Notes: generated by a model not told the origin, from the sequence alone. Counted from the stretch's first letter, positions 41,668 through 50,512 are shown. The stretch: DNA of 64,000 bases from Marmoricola sp. Leaf446 (GCF_001424755.1 NZ_LMRF01000001.1:1408544-1472543), one strand, 5' to 3'. Numbers and translations are program-made.

Positions 41668-42609
41668 GTGACCGCCCTCCACTCCGAGGTGTCCGTCGAC
41701 GGACACACCTCGGGACGGGCGACGCTGCGTGACGTGGTCGGCGCCTACGTCGGCCTCACCAAGCCGCGCGTCATCGAGCTGCTGCTCCTCACCACGGTCC
41801 CGGTGATGTTCTTCGCCCAGCGCGGCGTCCCGCCGCTGGGCCTGGTGCTGGCGACCGTCGTCGGCGGCACGCTCTCGGCCGGCGCGGCCAACTCGCTGAA
41901 CTGCGTCTACGACCGCGACATCGACGAGCAGATGCGGCGGACCCGCCGTCGTGCGCTGCCGCGCCACATCGTCACCCCGACCTCGGCCCTGGTCTTCGGG
42001 CTGGTGCTGATGGTGGTCTCGACGCTGGTGCTCGGGTTCCTGGTCAACTGGCTCTCGGCCGGCCTCGCGCTGGCGGCCAACGCGTTCTACCTGTTCGGCT
42101 ACACGATGCTGCTCAAGCGGCGTACGACGCAGAACGTGGTGTGGGGCGGCATCGCCGGGTGCTTCCCGACGCTGATCGGGTGGACCGCCGTCACCGGTGA
42201 GCTGGCGTGGACCCCGGTCGTGCTGTTCCTGGTCGTCTTCTTCTGGACGCCGCCGCACACCTGGGCGCTGGCCATGCGCTACCGCGAGGACTACGCGCGC
42301 GTCGACGTGCCGATGCTCCCGGTCCGCAAGGACGCCGAGGGCGTGGCCCGCCAGGTCGTGGCCTACTCCTGGGTGACCGTGGCCGTCTCGCTGGCGCTGT
42401 GGCCGGTGGCCGGCACCGGGCTGCTCTACCCGGTCGTGGCGCTCGCGCTCGGCACGGTCTTCCTCGTCGAGGCCCACCTGCTCTGGCGCCGGGCCCGCCG
42501 CAGCGACGACCTGACCGAGGTCCGGCCGATGCGGCTGTTCCACTGGTCCAACATGTATCTCTCGCTGCTCTTCGTGGCCGTCGCGCTCGACCCGCTGCTG
42601 CGCCGCTAG
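41668..42609 (+). CDS. ctaB: Protoheme IX farnesyltransferase (heme O synthase)
   Basis: A 313-residue UbiA-type prenyltransferase with about nine membrane segments that adds farnesyl to heme B. N78, D82 and D86 ([12 protein letters not shown]) form the first Asp-rich prenyl-diphosphate motif; the second lies near [15 protein letters not shown]. It makes the substrate for CtaA, encoded 1.6 kb away. Divergent from tkt, as in mycobacteria. Confidence 0.96.
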   Translation: MTALHSEVSVDGHTSGRATLRDVVGAYVGLTKPRVIELLLLTTVPVMFFAQRGVPPLGLVLATVVGGTLSAGAANSLNCVYDRDIDEQMRRTRRRALPRHIVTPTSALVFGLVLMVVSTLVLGFLVNWLSAGLALAANAFYLFGYTMLLKRRTTQNVVWGGIAGCFPTLIGWTAVTGELAWTPVVLFLVVFFWTPPHTWALAMRYREDYARVDVPMLPVRKDAEGVARQVVAYSWVTVAVSLALWPVAGTGLLYPVVALALGTVFLVEAHLLWRRARRSDDLTEVRPMRLFHWSNMYLSLLFVAVALDPLLRR

Positions 42610-42632
42610 CGTCCAGCGAGCTCGCGGCGCTC

Positions 42633-43166
42633 CTAGCGGCCGGTGTCGATCTCGGCGAGGACGCCCTCGAGCAGCTGGCGCGAGCGCTCCAGCGCGGCCG
42701 GTCCGCCGCGGCTCTCCACCCGGGCGGTGAGCACCTCGCGCCCGCGGCGCACCGCGACGCTGGCGACGTCCTCGCCCCGGGCCTCGCGGCTGCCCGCGCA
42801 GGTCTGCGTGGCGCCCTCGACCGCGAAGCCCTGCGGGTCGTCGAGGCGGCTGCGGTCGATGGCGGCGCACTGGCTGCGGAGCACGACGTCGGCGGGGTTC
42901 TCCTCCTCCAGCTGCAGCCAGGTCACGACCGCACGCACCGCGGGTCCGGACGTGGAGCGCAGCGAGCAGACCGCGCGCGGGTCGCCCCGGTCGTCGCTGC
43001 TGGCACTGCTCTCCAGGCCCGTGGTCACGCCCTCGGGCACCAGGGCGCACAGGTCGGCCGGCGCGGGCGGGGGCACCGACTCGACCGCGGCGGGCGGATC
43101 GTCGGCGCCGCACCCGGCCACCAGGAACAGCGCGGCGAGGGTGAGCGCGGTGGCGCGGACGCCCAT
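42633..43166 (-). CDS. DUF3558-like lipoprotein
   Basis: A 177-residue predicted lipoprotein: signal with lipobox L-V-A-G-C near residue 19, then PADLCALVPEGVTTGL, the opening of the DUF3558 domain. Several Cys (CSL, CAAI, TCAG) could form disulfides outside the cell. Function unknown. A GGAGG ribosome binding site precedes the ATG. It converges with ctaB. Confidence 0.7.
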   Translation of the reverse strand: MGVRATALTLAALFLVAGCGADDPPAAVESVPPPAPADLCALVPEGVTTGLESSASSDDRGDPRAVCSLRSTSGPAVRAVVTWLQLEEENPADVVLRSQCAAIDRSRLDDPQGFAVEGATQTCAGSREARGEDVASVAVRRGREVLTARVESRGGPAALERSRQLLEGVLAEIDTGR

Positions 43167-43237
43167 GGGCGGATACCTCCTGCGGACCGGTCGGACAGGC
43201 CACATCACACCACAGCGCACGCCGCGGCGTGGCCGCA

Positions 43238-44188
43238 TCACGCGTGCTGCGCGTCGCCCTCCAGGACGCTCAGCAGCGCCCAGGTGACGACGGCCGCGAT
43301 CACGGCCGCGCCGAGCAGGTGGATGCCGACCAGGATCTCGGGCAGGTCGGTGAAGTACTGCACGAACCCGACCACCCCCTGGGCCAGCTCGACGCCCAGC
43401 AGCGCGCCCACCGCGCGGCGGGGGCCGCGACCGGCCCCGGTGGCCGAGAGCGCGAGGAGCAGCCCGACCGTGAGACCGACCAGGAGGAAGACGACGTCGG
43501 CGTGCAGCTGGGACAGCTGGAGCGGGTCGAGACCGTTCCTCGGCACGTCGAGGTCGCCGGCGTGGGGGCCCGACCCGGTGACGACGGTGCCGACGTAGAG
43601 CACGACCCAGGACACGGCGTACGTCGTCCAGCCGAGCGCGGCGAGACCCCGTGGCGCCGGCCGCTGCTCCGGCCGGGGTCGGTCGATGCGCCACAGGTAG
43701 AGGACGGCGACGCTGATCATCGCCAGCGAGAGCAGCAGGTGGAGGGAGACCAGCCACGGGTTGAGGTCGGTCAGCACGGTGATGCCGCCGACCACCGCCT
43801 GCCCGGGCACGCCGAGCGCCAGGACCAGCCCGAGGCGGCGCAGCACGCGGCGCCGGGACTGCCAGGCGCTGACCAGGGTGGCGATCGCGATCGCCGCGAG
43901 CACGAAGGTCAGCAGCCGGTTGCCGAACTCGATGGCGCCGTGGAGGCCGAGCTCGCCGTGCGCGCGGAACGACTCCTCGGTGCAGCGCGGCCAGGTGGGG
44001 CAGCCGAGGCCCGAGGCGGTGAGCCTCACGGCGCCGCCGGTGACGACGATGCCGATGTTGGCCACCAGGCTGGCCCAGCCGAGGCGGCGCAGCCAGGCCC
44101 GCTGACCCAGGCGCCGCAGGCCCCGCGCCCCGCCGCCGGGCCCGTCGTCGGTGCGTGTGCGCGTGTCCTGCATCGTCTGCTCCGTCAC
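43238..44188 (-). CDS. ctaA: Heme A synthase (COX15/CtaA)
   Basis: A 316-residue membrane protein with about eight segments that converts heme O to heme A for cytochrome aa3 oxidase. VTGGAVRLTASGLGCPTWPRCT carries the paired Cys of the first outer loop typical of Gram-positive CtaA; HGAIEFGNRLLTF, LHLLLSLAM, LHADVVFLL and IHLLGAAV supply the heme His residues. Its GTG overlaps the ABC permease stop by 4 bases, so it is coupled to the exporter upstream. Confidence 0.93.
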   Translation of the reverse strand: MTEQTMQDTRTRTDDGPGGGARGLRRLGQRAWLRRLGWASLVANIGIVVTGGAVRLTASGLGCPTWPRCTEESFRAHGELGLHGAIEFGNRLLTFVLAAIAIATLVSAWQSRRRVLRRLGLVLALGVPGQAVVGGITVLTDLNPWLVSLHLLLSLAMISVAVLYLWRIDRPRPEQRPAPRGLAALGWTTYAVSWVVLYVGTVVTGSGPHAGDLDVPRNGLDPLQLSQLHADVVFLLVGLTVGLLLALSATGAGRGPRRAVGALLGVELAQGVVGFVQYFTDLPEILVGIHLLGAAVIAAVVTWALLSVLEGDAQHA

Positions 44189-44949
44189 TCCCACTGGAAG
44201 GTCCTCGCGGTCAGGGCCGCCCCGACGACGGCCCACACGGCCAGCACCAGCCACGCCCCCCAGGCGGCCTCGCCCGACCACAGCGCGCTGCGCAGCGCGT
44301 CGCCGAGGGCGCCCGAGGGCAGCAGCCGGGTGAACCCGCCCGCCGAGCCGTACGCCGAGGAGGGCAGCACGACCGCGCCGCCGGCGAGCAGCAGCAGGTA
44401 GACCAGGTTGGCGGCGGCCAGGGTCGCCTCGGCCCGCAGCACCCCGGCCACGAACAGCCCGAGCGAGGCGAAGGCGGCGGTGCCGAGCACCGTGCTCACC
44501 AGCGCCGCCGGGAGCGAGGCGTCGGGCCGCCACCCGAGGGCGAGCGCGACGGCGGCGATGACCACGACCTGCAGCGCCTCCACGAGCAGCAGGCCCAGCA
44601 CCTTGCCGAGCAGGAGGCCGGTGCGGGGGAGCGGGGAGGCGCCGAGCCGCTTGATCACGCCGTAGCGGCGCTCGAACCCCGTGGCGATGGCCAGCGACGT
44701 GAACGACGTGGACATCACCGCCAGGGCCAGGACGCCGGGCGTGAACTCGTCGACGGCGCGCCGGGACAGGTCGAGGCCGATCCGGTCGGCGCCGAGCACG
44801 GCGCCCACCAGCACGACCACGGGGATCACGACGGCCAGCAGCAGCTGCTCGCCATTGCGCAGCAGCAGCCGGGTCTCCATGCCGGCCTGCGCGAGCACCT
44901 GCGAGCCCAGCGGCGCGCCCCCGGGACGGGGGCTGAGGTCCAGGGTCAC
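44185..44949 (-). CDS. ABC-2 type transporter permease
   Basis: A 254-residue ABC-2 permease with about six hydrophobic segments. ETRLLLRNGEQLLLAVVIPV and FERRYGVIKRLGASPLPRTGLL are typical of the family. It works with the ATPase encoded just upstream (4-base GTGA overlap). The cargo is unknown. The coupling to ctaA, also seen in mycobacteria (Rv1456c-Rv1458c from memory), suggests a link to heme or cytochrome oxidase assembly. Confidence 0.88.
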   Translation of the reverse strand: MTLDLSPRPGGAPLGSQVLAQAGMETRLLLRNGEQLLLAVVIPVVVLVGAVLGADRIGLDLSRRAVDEFTPGVLALAVMSTSFTSLAIATGFERRYGVIKRLGASPLPRTGLLLGKVLGLLLVEALQVVVIAAVALALGWRPDASLPAALVSTVLGTAAFASLGLFVAGVLRAEATLAAANLVYLLLLAGGAVVLPSSAYGSAGGFTRLLPSGALGDALRSALWSGEAAWGAWLVLAVWAVVGAALTARTFQWE

Positions 44950-45884
44950 GACAGGCCCCGCCCGGTCAGCTCCAGGAAGACGTCCTCGAGGGTCCGCTGG
45001 CCCAGGTTGAGCGACTCGGGCAGCACGCGCTGCTCCTCGCACCACGCCGAGACGACGGCCAGCGTCGTGCTGTCGGCGGGACCGGTGATGAGCAGGCTGA
45101 CGTCGCTGATGGTGGTGACCTCCAGGTGGCCGCCCAGGGAGGCCTGCAGCGAGTCGGGGGCACCGGCGGGGAACGGCTTGGTGACGACCAGTCGGATGGT
45201 CGAGGTGCCGCCGCGGGTGAGCTGGAGCGGTGTGCCGCTGGCGATGACGCGCCCCCGGTCGATGATGTGGATCAGGTCGGCCAGCCGCTCGGCCTCGTCC
45301 ATGTGGTGGGTGGTCAGCACGACGGTGACGCCGTCGGCGCGCAGCTGGCGCAGCAGCTCCCACGTCGTACGCCGGGCGGCGGGGTCCATGCCGGCGGTCG
45401 GCTCGTCCACGAAGACCAGCTCGGGCCGTCCGACCAGGGCGAGCGCCAGCTTGAGGCGCTGCTGCTGCCCGCCGGAGAGCCGCCGGTACGGCGTACGACC
45501 GCAGTCGCCGAGGCCCAGCCGGTCGGCCAGGGCGTCGACGTCGAGCGGATGGGCGTGCAGCCGGGCGACGTGGCGCAGCATCTCCAGGGCGCGCACGCCT
45601 GACCACGCGCCGCCGTCCTGCAGCATCACCCCGATGCGGGGGAGCAGGGCGCGACGCTCGCGCTGGGGGTCCAGCCCGAGCACCCGGACGGTGCCCTGCT
45701 GGGGGGCGCGGTAGCCCTCGCAGGTCTCCAGCGTCGTCGTCTTGCCGGCGCCGTTGGGCCCGAGGACGGCGGTGATGGTGCCGCGCTCGACCCGCAGGTC
45801 GAGGTGGTCGACGGCCGTCTTCTCGCCGTACCGCATCACCAGTCTCGTCACCTCCACGGCGGGGGAGGAGGCGGCGTCGGGCAC
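44946..45884 (-). CDS. ABC transporter ATP-binding protein (ABC-2 exporter)
   Basis: A 312-residue ATPase: Walker A GPNGAGKTT, signature LSGGQQQRLKLALAL, Walker B LVFVDEPTAGMD and the H-loop THH. DrrA/CcmA-like exporter class. It is the first gene of the ATPase-permease-ctaA operon. GTG 45884 lies 7 bases after TAGACT and is preferred over longer readings that would run into the DinB-like gene. Confidence 0.92.
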   Translation of the reverse strand: MPDAASSPAVEVTRLVMRYGEKTAVDHLDLRVERGTITAVLGPNGAGKTTTLETCEGYRAPQQGTVRVLGLDPQRERRALLPRIGVMLQDGGAWSGVRALEMLRHVARLHAHPLDVDALADRLGLGDCGRTPYRRLSGGQQQRLKLALALVGRPELVFVDEPTAGMDPAARRTTWELLRQLRADGVTVVLTTHHMDEAERLADLIHIIDRGRVIASGTPLQLTRGGTSTIRLVVTKPFPAGAPDSLQASLGGHLEVTTISDVSLLITGPADSTTLAVVSAWCEEQRVLPESLNLGQRTLEDVFLELTGRGLS

Positions 45885-45891
45885 GGGGAGG

Positions 45892-45897
45892 AGTCTA
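45892..45897 (-). promoter_or_regulatory. -10 TAGACT of the ABC-ctaA operon
   Basis: TAGACT on the minus strand ends 7 bases before the GTG at 45884. Confidence 0.45.
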
Positions 45898-45916
45898 CGA
45901 ACCGGGGTCGTGAGGC

Positions 45917-46429
45917 TCAGAGCAGACCCTTGACGTACGCCGCCTGGCCGAGGTGCTGCAGGCAGTCGCCGATCACGCTCACCAGACGGACGCCGGCCGT
46001 CACCGGCGGGTCCCAGCCCTCGTCGACCACCCGGTCGAGCTCGTCGGGTCCGACCCCGGAGACCGGGTCCAGCCGACGCAGGTAGGACAGCGTCCGCTCG
46101 TGGACGGCCTCGTGGTAGGCCACCAGCAGGTCCAGGTCGGCGACGCGCACGGCCGCGACCTCCTCGGGACCGTGGCCGTAGCCGAAGTCCTCGATGTCGA
46201 GCGGCAGGTCGAACCGCGAGGCCCAGCCCGCCCAGGCCTGCGCGTCGCCGGAGAGGCCGGCGACGTGGTCGTCGAGCACCCGGGAGGTGTGCCACAGCAG
46301 CCACACGACCGGGTTGCCCCGGTCTAGCGGCCGCTGGTGGGCCTGCTCCAGGTCGAGCCCGTCGACGACGGAGACGACCAGCTCGCGGACGCGTCCGACG
46401 TGGTCGACCAGCAGCGCGTGGGGGTCCAT
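45917..46429 (-). CDS. DinB / mycothiol-dependent-isomerase-like protein
   Basis: A 170-residue four-helix protein of the DinB/YfiT superfamily. VVWLLWHTSRVLDDHV carries the first metal-binding His residues, with HEAVHERTL and CLQHLGQAAYVKGLL supplying others. Actinobacterial members are often mycothiol-dependent enzymes; no substrate can be named. It is a single-gene unit with TAGCGT 7 bases before its ATG. Confidence 0.75.
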   Translation of the reverse strand: MDPHALLVDHVGRVRELVVSVVDGLDLEQAHQRPLDRGNPVVWLLWHTSRVLDDHVAGLSGDAQAWAGWASRFDLPLDIEDFGYGHGPEEVAAVRVADLDLLVAYHEAVHERTLSYLRRLDPVSGVGPDELDRVVDEGWDPPVTAGVRLVSVIGDCLQHLGQAAYVKGLL

Positions 46430-46436
46430 GCCACCG

Positions 46437-46442
46437 ACGCTA
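46437..46442 (-). promoter_or_regulatory. -10 TAGCGT of the DinB-like gene
   Basis: TAGCGT on the minus strand ends 7 bases before the ATG at 46429. Confidence 0.4.
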
Positions 46443-46470
46443 CGCCCGGGTGCGTGACCGACCGGTCGGC

Positions 46471-48849
46471 CTACGGGGTGGGTGCGGTGGACGAGGTCGC
46501 CGGGGCGGACCTGCTGTCGGTCGGTGCGCTGCTGTCCGCCGGGGACGACGGCGCCGGCGCCTGCGTCGTGGTGCCGCTGGACGCGGAGGGCTCGGAGGAG
46601 GGCGAGCCGCTCGGAGCCGTGGATCCCGGGGCCTGCGGTGAGGTGCGGGGGGACTCCGGGGCGGCCGTGGCCGAGCTCGCGGAACTGCTCGAGGGGCTGG
46701 GTGAGCTGCTCGCGGTGGCCGACGCCGTCCCGGCCGCCACCGGTGGCGCGCTGCCCAGGATGGCGACGATCTCGGCCTTGAAGCCCTCGAGCCGCGCCGC
46801 GACCTCCGCGAGCGGGTAGGAGGTGATGGTGCGGCCGAGCTCGGTCAGCCGGCCCCAGACCTCGCCCAGGGCGAGCAGCTGCTCCTCGCCCGGCTCGCTC
46901 CCCACCGAGAGGACCAGCTGGTTGGCGATGGCCGCCGTGATGCAGCGGTAGCAGTCGTAGTTGGCGGCGACCGCGAGGTTCTGCGGGACGATCACCCGCG
47001 CGTCGTCCATCACCAGGACGACCTGGAAGGCGACGGCGACGGTCACGCAGTTGGAGCACGACGCGTAGGCGCGAGCCTCGTTGACCTGGAGCACCTCGTC
47101 GCCCTCGGCCCACACCAGGGCGAACGCCACGTCGTAGGACACGCTGTCGTCGCGCGTGTTGACGGCGAGGGCCTGGTTGTCGCCCTGTGACGGGGGGAGC
47201 GGCCGGTCGAAGGGGAACACCCACGGCTGCTCCGCGCCCTCGCCCGCCCCGCTCGCGTCGCCCGCGTCGCCCGTGTCGCTGGGCACGAGCACCATCGCCA
47301 GCCGCGGCTTCGCCTTGGTGGGCAGCCGCTCGCCCGTCCCGAAGGTCGCGGCCAGCGGGTCGGAGCCCGCCAGGCGCCGTTCGGCGGCGGCTCCCGTGAC
47401 CGAGGCCGACGCAGCCGGGGCGGCTTCGACGGCCGGCCCGGTCGCCGCACCGGGCAGGGCGGCGGTCAGGAGGCCCTTCTCGTCGGGCCCGATGGGCCGG
47501 TAGGCGCCCGGGCGCGGGGCCCAGGCGAAGGACAGGAAGATCGCGACGGCGGCCACGAGCGCCACGGCCGCGGCCCGACGGCCGACGGAGCCGCGGCTCC
47601 AGGCCACCAGCCCGGTGCTCCAGCGCAGCACGAGGCGGCCGAGGATCATCCCCCCGGCCACGACGGGCAGGACGACGGCCAGCACCTGGACCACCTGGGC
47701 GGCGACGTCGACGGGGTCGCCCTGGGACCAGGCGGCGCCGACGGCCGAGGAGCTGTCGCCCACCGCGGACCAGGCGGAGCCGACCAGCCGGGGGAAGGCC
47801 TTGACGAGCGTGAACAGCATGAAGGCCATGAGCGGCACGGTCACCAGCACCCAGGCCGTGATGACGACCCGTGCCCAGGGCTTGAGCACGCGGTTCTCGT
47901 CGTCGCGCCAGTGGTGCGGCAGCAGGCCCAGGAGCGTGGGCCGGATGCGCTGGTAGAGGTCGGGGACACCGGTGAGGTCGGCGAGCACGTGGTAGCCGTC
48001 GAAGCGGAGCAGGGGCATCAGCTGCTGCACCATCTGCAGGACCTGCGTGGCCACGAGGAGCAGCAGGGCGTCCCAGCCGGTGGCCCGCCAACCGACGAAC
48101 GTGAGCACCACCACGACCGCGTTGAAGTAGAGCCCCCCCAGGTCCGTGCGCAGCCGTCCTGCGCGGGGGAGGCGATAGCTGTCGGTCACGTCGGTGTAGA
48201 ACGCCGGCCAGACCAGGTAGAGGCCGGCACCGATGACCCCGGGCACGGCACCGCCGTAGCGGGCGGCGGCCGCGTGGCCGAACTCGTGGAACCCGCCCGA
48301 CAGCACGGTCACCACGAAGACCAGGAGCAGCAGGTGGGGCCGTTCGAAGGCGTCGTACGCCGCCGGGCCCAGCCCGTGCCGGAAGAAGACCCACCCGGTG
48401 ACGGCGAGGAAGGCCAGCACCACCGCGCCCATGACGGTCGGGCGGAAGAGGATGCGGAACGGGTCGGTGATGCGGCGCGTGGAGGCAGGGTCGGTGACCT
48501 TGAACCGCATCTTCAGCCCGAGGAGGGGGTCGGAGCGCTTCAGGGCCGGCTCGCTGCCGTCGGCCAGCTTGAGCAGCCCCAGTGGCCGGAGCTGTTGGTC
48601 GACCAGCGTGGCGACGACCTCGGGGGTCACCTCACGTCGGACGCGCTCGCGCACCCGGGCGGCGACCTCCTCCGGGCTGCTGTGGCCGTCGATGGCGTCG
48701 AGGACGGCGTACAGCAGCGGGGTGAGCTGCAGGGTCTGTCCGTCACCACGGCGGACCAGGGCCGGTGGGGTCCGGTAGCCGGACCCCACCATGGTCCCGA
48801 GCAGCTGCAGGCCGTCGGCGCGCGCCGGCGCGTCGACGAGCGCGGTCAC
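46471..48849 (-). CDS. PqqD-domain / M50-type membrane zinc metalloprotease with exported CxxC domain
   Basis: A 792-residue multidomain protein. Residues about 40-95 look like a PqqD-type peptide-binding domain (LTPLLYAVLDAIDGHSSPEEVA). Residues about 135-445 hold roughly eight membrane segments with the site-2-protease/YydH-like signature H188-E-F-G-H192 and, about 90 residues later, L-R-F-D-G-Y-H (281-287), matching the second M50 motif. Residues 445-700 should lie outside the cell and contain two CxxC pairs (C598/C601 and C633/C636) within repeated VAFQVVLV and ANQLVLSV strands. The last 90 residues are low-complexity Ser/Pro/Thr. Such proteins are annotated as putative peptide zinc metalloproteases, function unknown. 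Its GTG overlaps the stop of the repeat-protein gene by 4 bases. Confidence 0.8.
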   Translation of the reverse strand: MTALVDAPARADGLQLLGTMVGSGYRTPPALVRRGDGQTLQLTPLLYAVLDAIDGHSSPEEVAARVRERVRREVTPEVVATLVDQQLRPLGLLKLADGSEPALKRSDPLLGLKMRFKVTDPASTRRITDPFRILFRPTVMGAVVLAFLAVTGWVFFRHGLGPAAYDAFERPHLLLLVFVVTVLSGGFHEFGHAAAARYGGAVPGVIGAGLYLVWPAFYTDVTDSYRLPRAGRLRTDLGGLYFNAVVVVLTFVGWRATGWDALLLLVATQVLQMVQQLMPLLRFDGYHVLADLTGVPDLYQRIRPTLLGLLPHHWRDDENRVLKPWARVVITAWVLVTVPLMAFMLFTLVKAFPRLVGSAWSAVGDSSSAVGAAWSQGDPVDVAAQVVQVLAVVLPVVAGGMILGRLVLRWSTGLVAWSRGSVGRRAAAVALVAAVAIFLSFAWAPRPGAYRPIGPDEKGLLTAALPGAATGPAVEAAPAASASVTGAAAERRLAGSDPLAATFGTGERLPTKAKPRLAMVLVPSDTGDAGDASGAGEGAEQPWVFPFDRPLPPSQGDNQALAVNTRDDSVSYDVAFALVWAEGDEVLQVNEARAYASCSNCVTVAVAFQVVLVMDDARVIVPQNLAVAANYDCYRCITAAIANQLVLSVGSEPGEEQLLALGEVWGRLTELGRTITSYPLAEVAARLEGFKAEIVAILGSAPPVAAGTASATASSSPSPSSSSASSATAAPESPRTSPQAPGSTAPSGSPSSEPSASSGTTTQAPAPSSPADSSAPTDSRSAPATSSTAPTP

Positions 48850-50258
48850 GGCGCCGTGGTGGTGGTGCCCTGGTCCGCGCCCCCGGCAGTGCCGTCGGTC
48901 GCGGGGGCGGGCTCAGGCGCGGGCTCGGGAGCCGACGCCACGGCCTCGGTCGTGGTGTCGGTGCCATCGGCCGAGGCGGTGTCGGTGTCCGGCGGCTCGA
49001 TCGAGCCCTGGTCGATGGCCGAGGTCTGCTCCGAGGTGGCCTCGGCGGAACCGGTGATCGACTGGGTGATGATGGCGTCCTGCTGGGCGAGGGCCGTGGC
49101 TTCGGAGTTCTCCGAGAGGATGTTGGCCGCCACAGAGGCGTCGATGGGTGCCGCGACGTTGGCGTTGGCCGCCACCGCGCCGTTGATGGGCGCCGCGAGG
49201 TCGGCGTCGAGGTCGACGTTGACGTCCACGTTGAGCAGGTCGCCCTTGAGCAGGTCGCCGGTGTCGAGACCCTCGAGGGTGTCGGTGACGTCGTCGACCA
49301 CGCCACCCACGGTGCCGACCAGGTTGCCGGCCGCGTCGAGCACCTGGCCGGTCAGCGGGTCGAGCGAGCCCACCACGTTGCCGGCGGAGTCGACGACGTT
49401 GCCGGTGGCGCCGTCGAGGACACCGACCACGTTGCCGGCCGAGTCCAGGACCTGCGTGCCGTCGACCAGCCCGGTCACCGTGCCGAGGACGTCGCCGGCG
49501 ACCCCCGTGACCTGTCCTGTGACGGGGTCCAGCGTGCCGACCACGTTGCCGGCGGAGTCGACGACGTTGCCGGTGGCGCCGTCGAGGACACCGACCACGT
49601 CACCGGTCGGACCGGCGACGGACGCGCCGTCGACGAGCCCCGTGAGCGAGCCGACCACGGCGCCGGTGCTGTCGGTGACGAGCCCCGTGGCCTCGTTCAG
49701 GGTGCCGACGACGGTGCCGTCGGCACCCACCACGTCGCCCGTCGCCTCGTCGAGGGTGCCCAGCAGCTCGCCGGTGGAACCGACCACCAGGGCACCGTCG
49801 ACCGGAGCCGCGGCGGAGGCGGCCTGGTCGGCGTCGGGAGCGGTGGCGTCGTCGACCGAGGTGGTGGCGGCCAGCGCGGGCTCGTCGCCGTCGGCGGTGC
49901 CGGTCTCCCCGGTGGCGGTGCCCGGGGTCGTGGTGTCGGACTGGTCGATGGTGCTGTCCTGGATGCCGGTCGCGGACGCATCGGCGTCGATGGTCTGCGT
50001 GACCTGCACGCCCTGGTCGGCCAGCGCCTGCGACGTCGAGCCGTCGGAGAGCAGGTTGGCGCTCACGGCAGCGTCGATCGGGGCCGCCACGTTCGCGTTC
50101 AGCGCGACGGCGAGGTCGATGGGTGCCGCACCGTCGATGGCGAGGTCGACGTCGGCGGCGAGGTCGAGGATCGAGACGACCTCCTTGTCCGGGAGGGCCG
50201 TCACCCCCTCGGACGCCAGGTCCTCGGCCGTGATGGGTGCGTACTCGTCGGTGCTCAT
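48846..50258 (-). CDS. Acidic repeat protein coupled to the M50-type protease
   Basis: A 470-residue acidic protein, not recognised as a named family. It has no signal peptide or membrane segment, and no Cys. Layout: a leader-like N-terminus (1-35); block A (36-106, with NVAAPIDAAVSANLLS); an Ala/Thr/Asp linker; tandem repeats at about 158-320 built on a unit of roughly 18 residues (DSAGNVVGTLDPVTGQV); block A' (345-417, with NVAAPIDASVAANILS), a duplicate of block A; and a Pro/Thr/Ala tail. Two long copies of about 56 residues lie at 204-260 and 261-316. The 4-base coupling to a PqqD/M50 protein suggests it is that protein's substrate or partner. The ATG follows a 254-base gap shared with sufR. 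Confidence 0.75.
   Translation of the reverse strand: MSTDEYAPITAEDLASEGVTALPDKEVVSILDLAADVDLAIDGAAPIDLAVALNANVAAPIDAAVSANLLSDGSTSQALADQGVQVTQTIDADASATGIQDSTIDQSDTTTPGTATGETGTADGDEPALAATTSVDDATAPDADQAASAAAPVDGALVVGSTGELLGTLDEATGDVVGADGTVVGTLNEATGLVTDSTGAVVGSLTGLVDGASVAGPTGDVVGVLDGATGNVVDSAGNVVGTLDPVTGQVTGVAGDVLGTVTGLVDGTQVLDSAGNVVGVLDGATGNVVDSAGNVVGSLDPLTGQVLDAAGNLVGTVGGVVDDVTDTLEGLDTGDLLKGDLLNVDVNVDLDADLAAPINGAVAANANVAAPIDASVAANILSENSEATALAQQDAIITQSITGSAEATSEQTSAIDQGSIEPPDTDTASADGTDTTTEAVASAPEPAPEPAPATDGTAGGADQGTTTTAP
49372..49600 (-). repeat. Exact 61-bp direct repeat inside the repeat-protein gene
   Basis: Bases 49372-49432 and 49540-49600 are identical (61 bases, 168 apart). They encode the GVLDGATGNVVDSAGNVVG core of the two long protein repeats. 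Exact identity at DNA level, third positions included, points to recent duplication or gene conversion. Confidence 0.85.
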
Positions 50259-50461
50259 GCGGTGTCCCTCTCCCTGGGTCGACCGGTGGGCGTGGACCGG
50301 TCGGACGGTTCTGTGTCGTGGGGACCCGTCCGCAGCCGGCGCGTGGGTCCTCGGTGGGGAGACGCGCCGACCCGTCGGTCGTGACGGCCCCCGGCCCTTC
50401 CTACCCTCGGAGAAGCGGATCCACACCGAGTTCCCGGGATCCCGACGCAGCGGCGACCGGG

Positions 50462-50506
50462 TAAGGGGAGCCTTATTTGAAAGGCCCCCATCATTAAGAG
50501 CACACT
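50462..50506 (+). promoter_or_regulatory. sufR promoter with TAAGG-CCTTA palindrome
   Basis: TAAGG (50462-50466) and CCTTA (50471-50475) are inverted around GGAG. Next come TTGAAA (50477-50482, -35), an 18-base spacer and CACACT (50501-50506, weak -10), 6 bases before the GTG of sufR. The palindrome touches the -35 and is a candidate operator, perhaps for SufR or an iron regulator. It also lies upstream of the divergent repeat-protein gene. Confidence 0.5.
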
Positions 50507-50512
50507 TGCGTT

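Noticed and set aside
41525-41671. Pro-rich 48-codon upstream frame whose stop overlaps the ctaB start (GTGA)
   Set aside because: The GTG lies only one base after TAGACT, so it would not be in the transcript. The frame uses codons rare here (ATA, AGG, several CCA) and so does not look coding.
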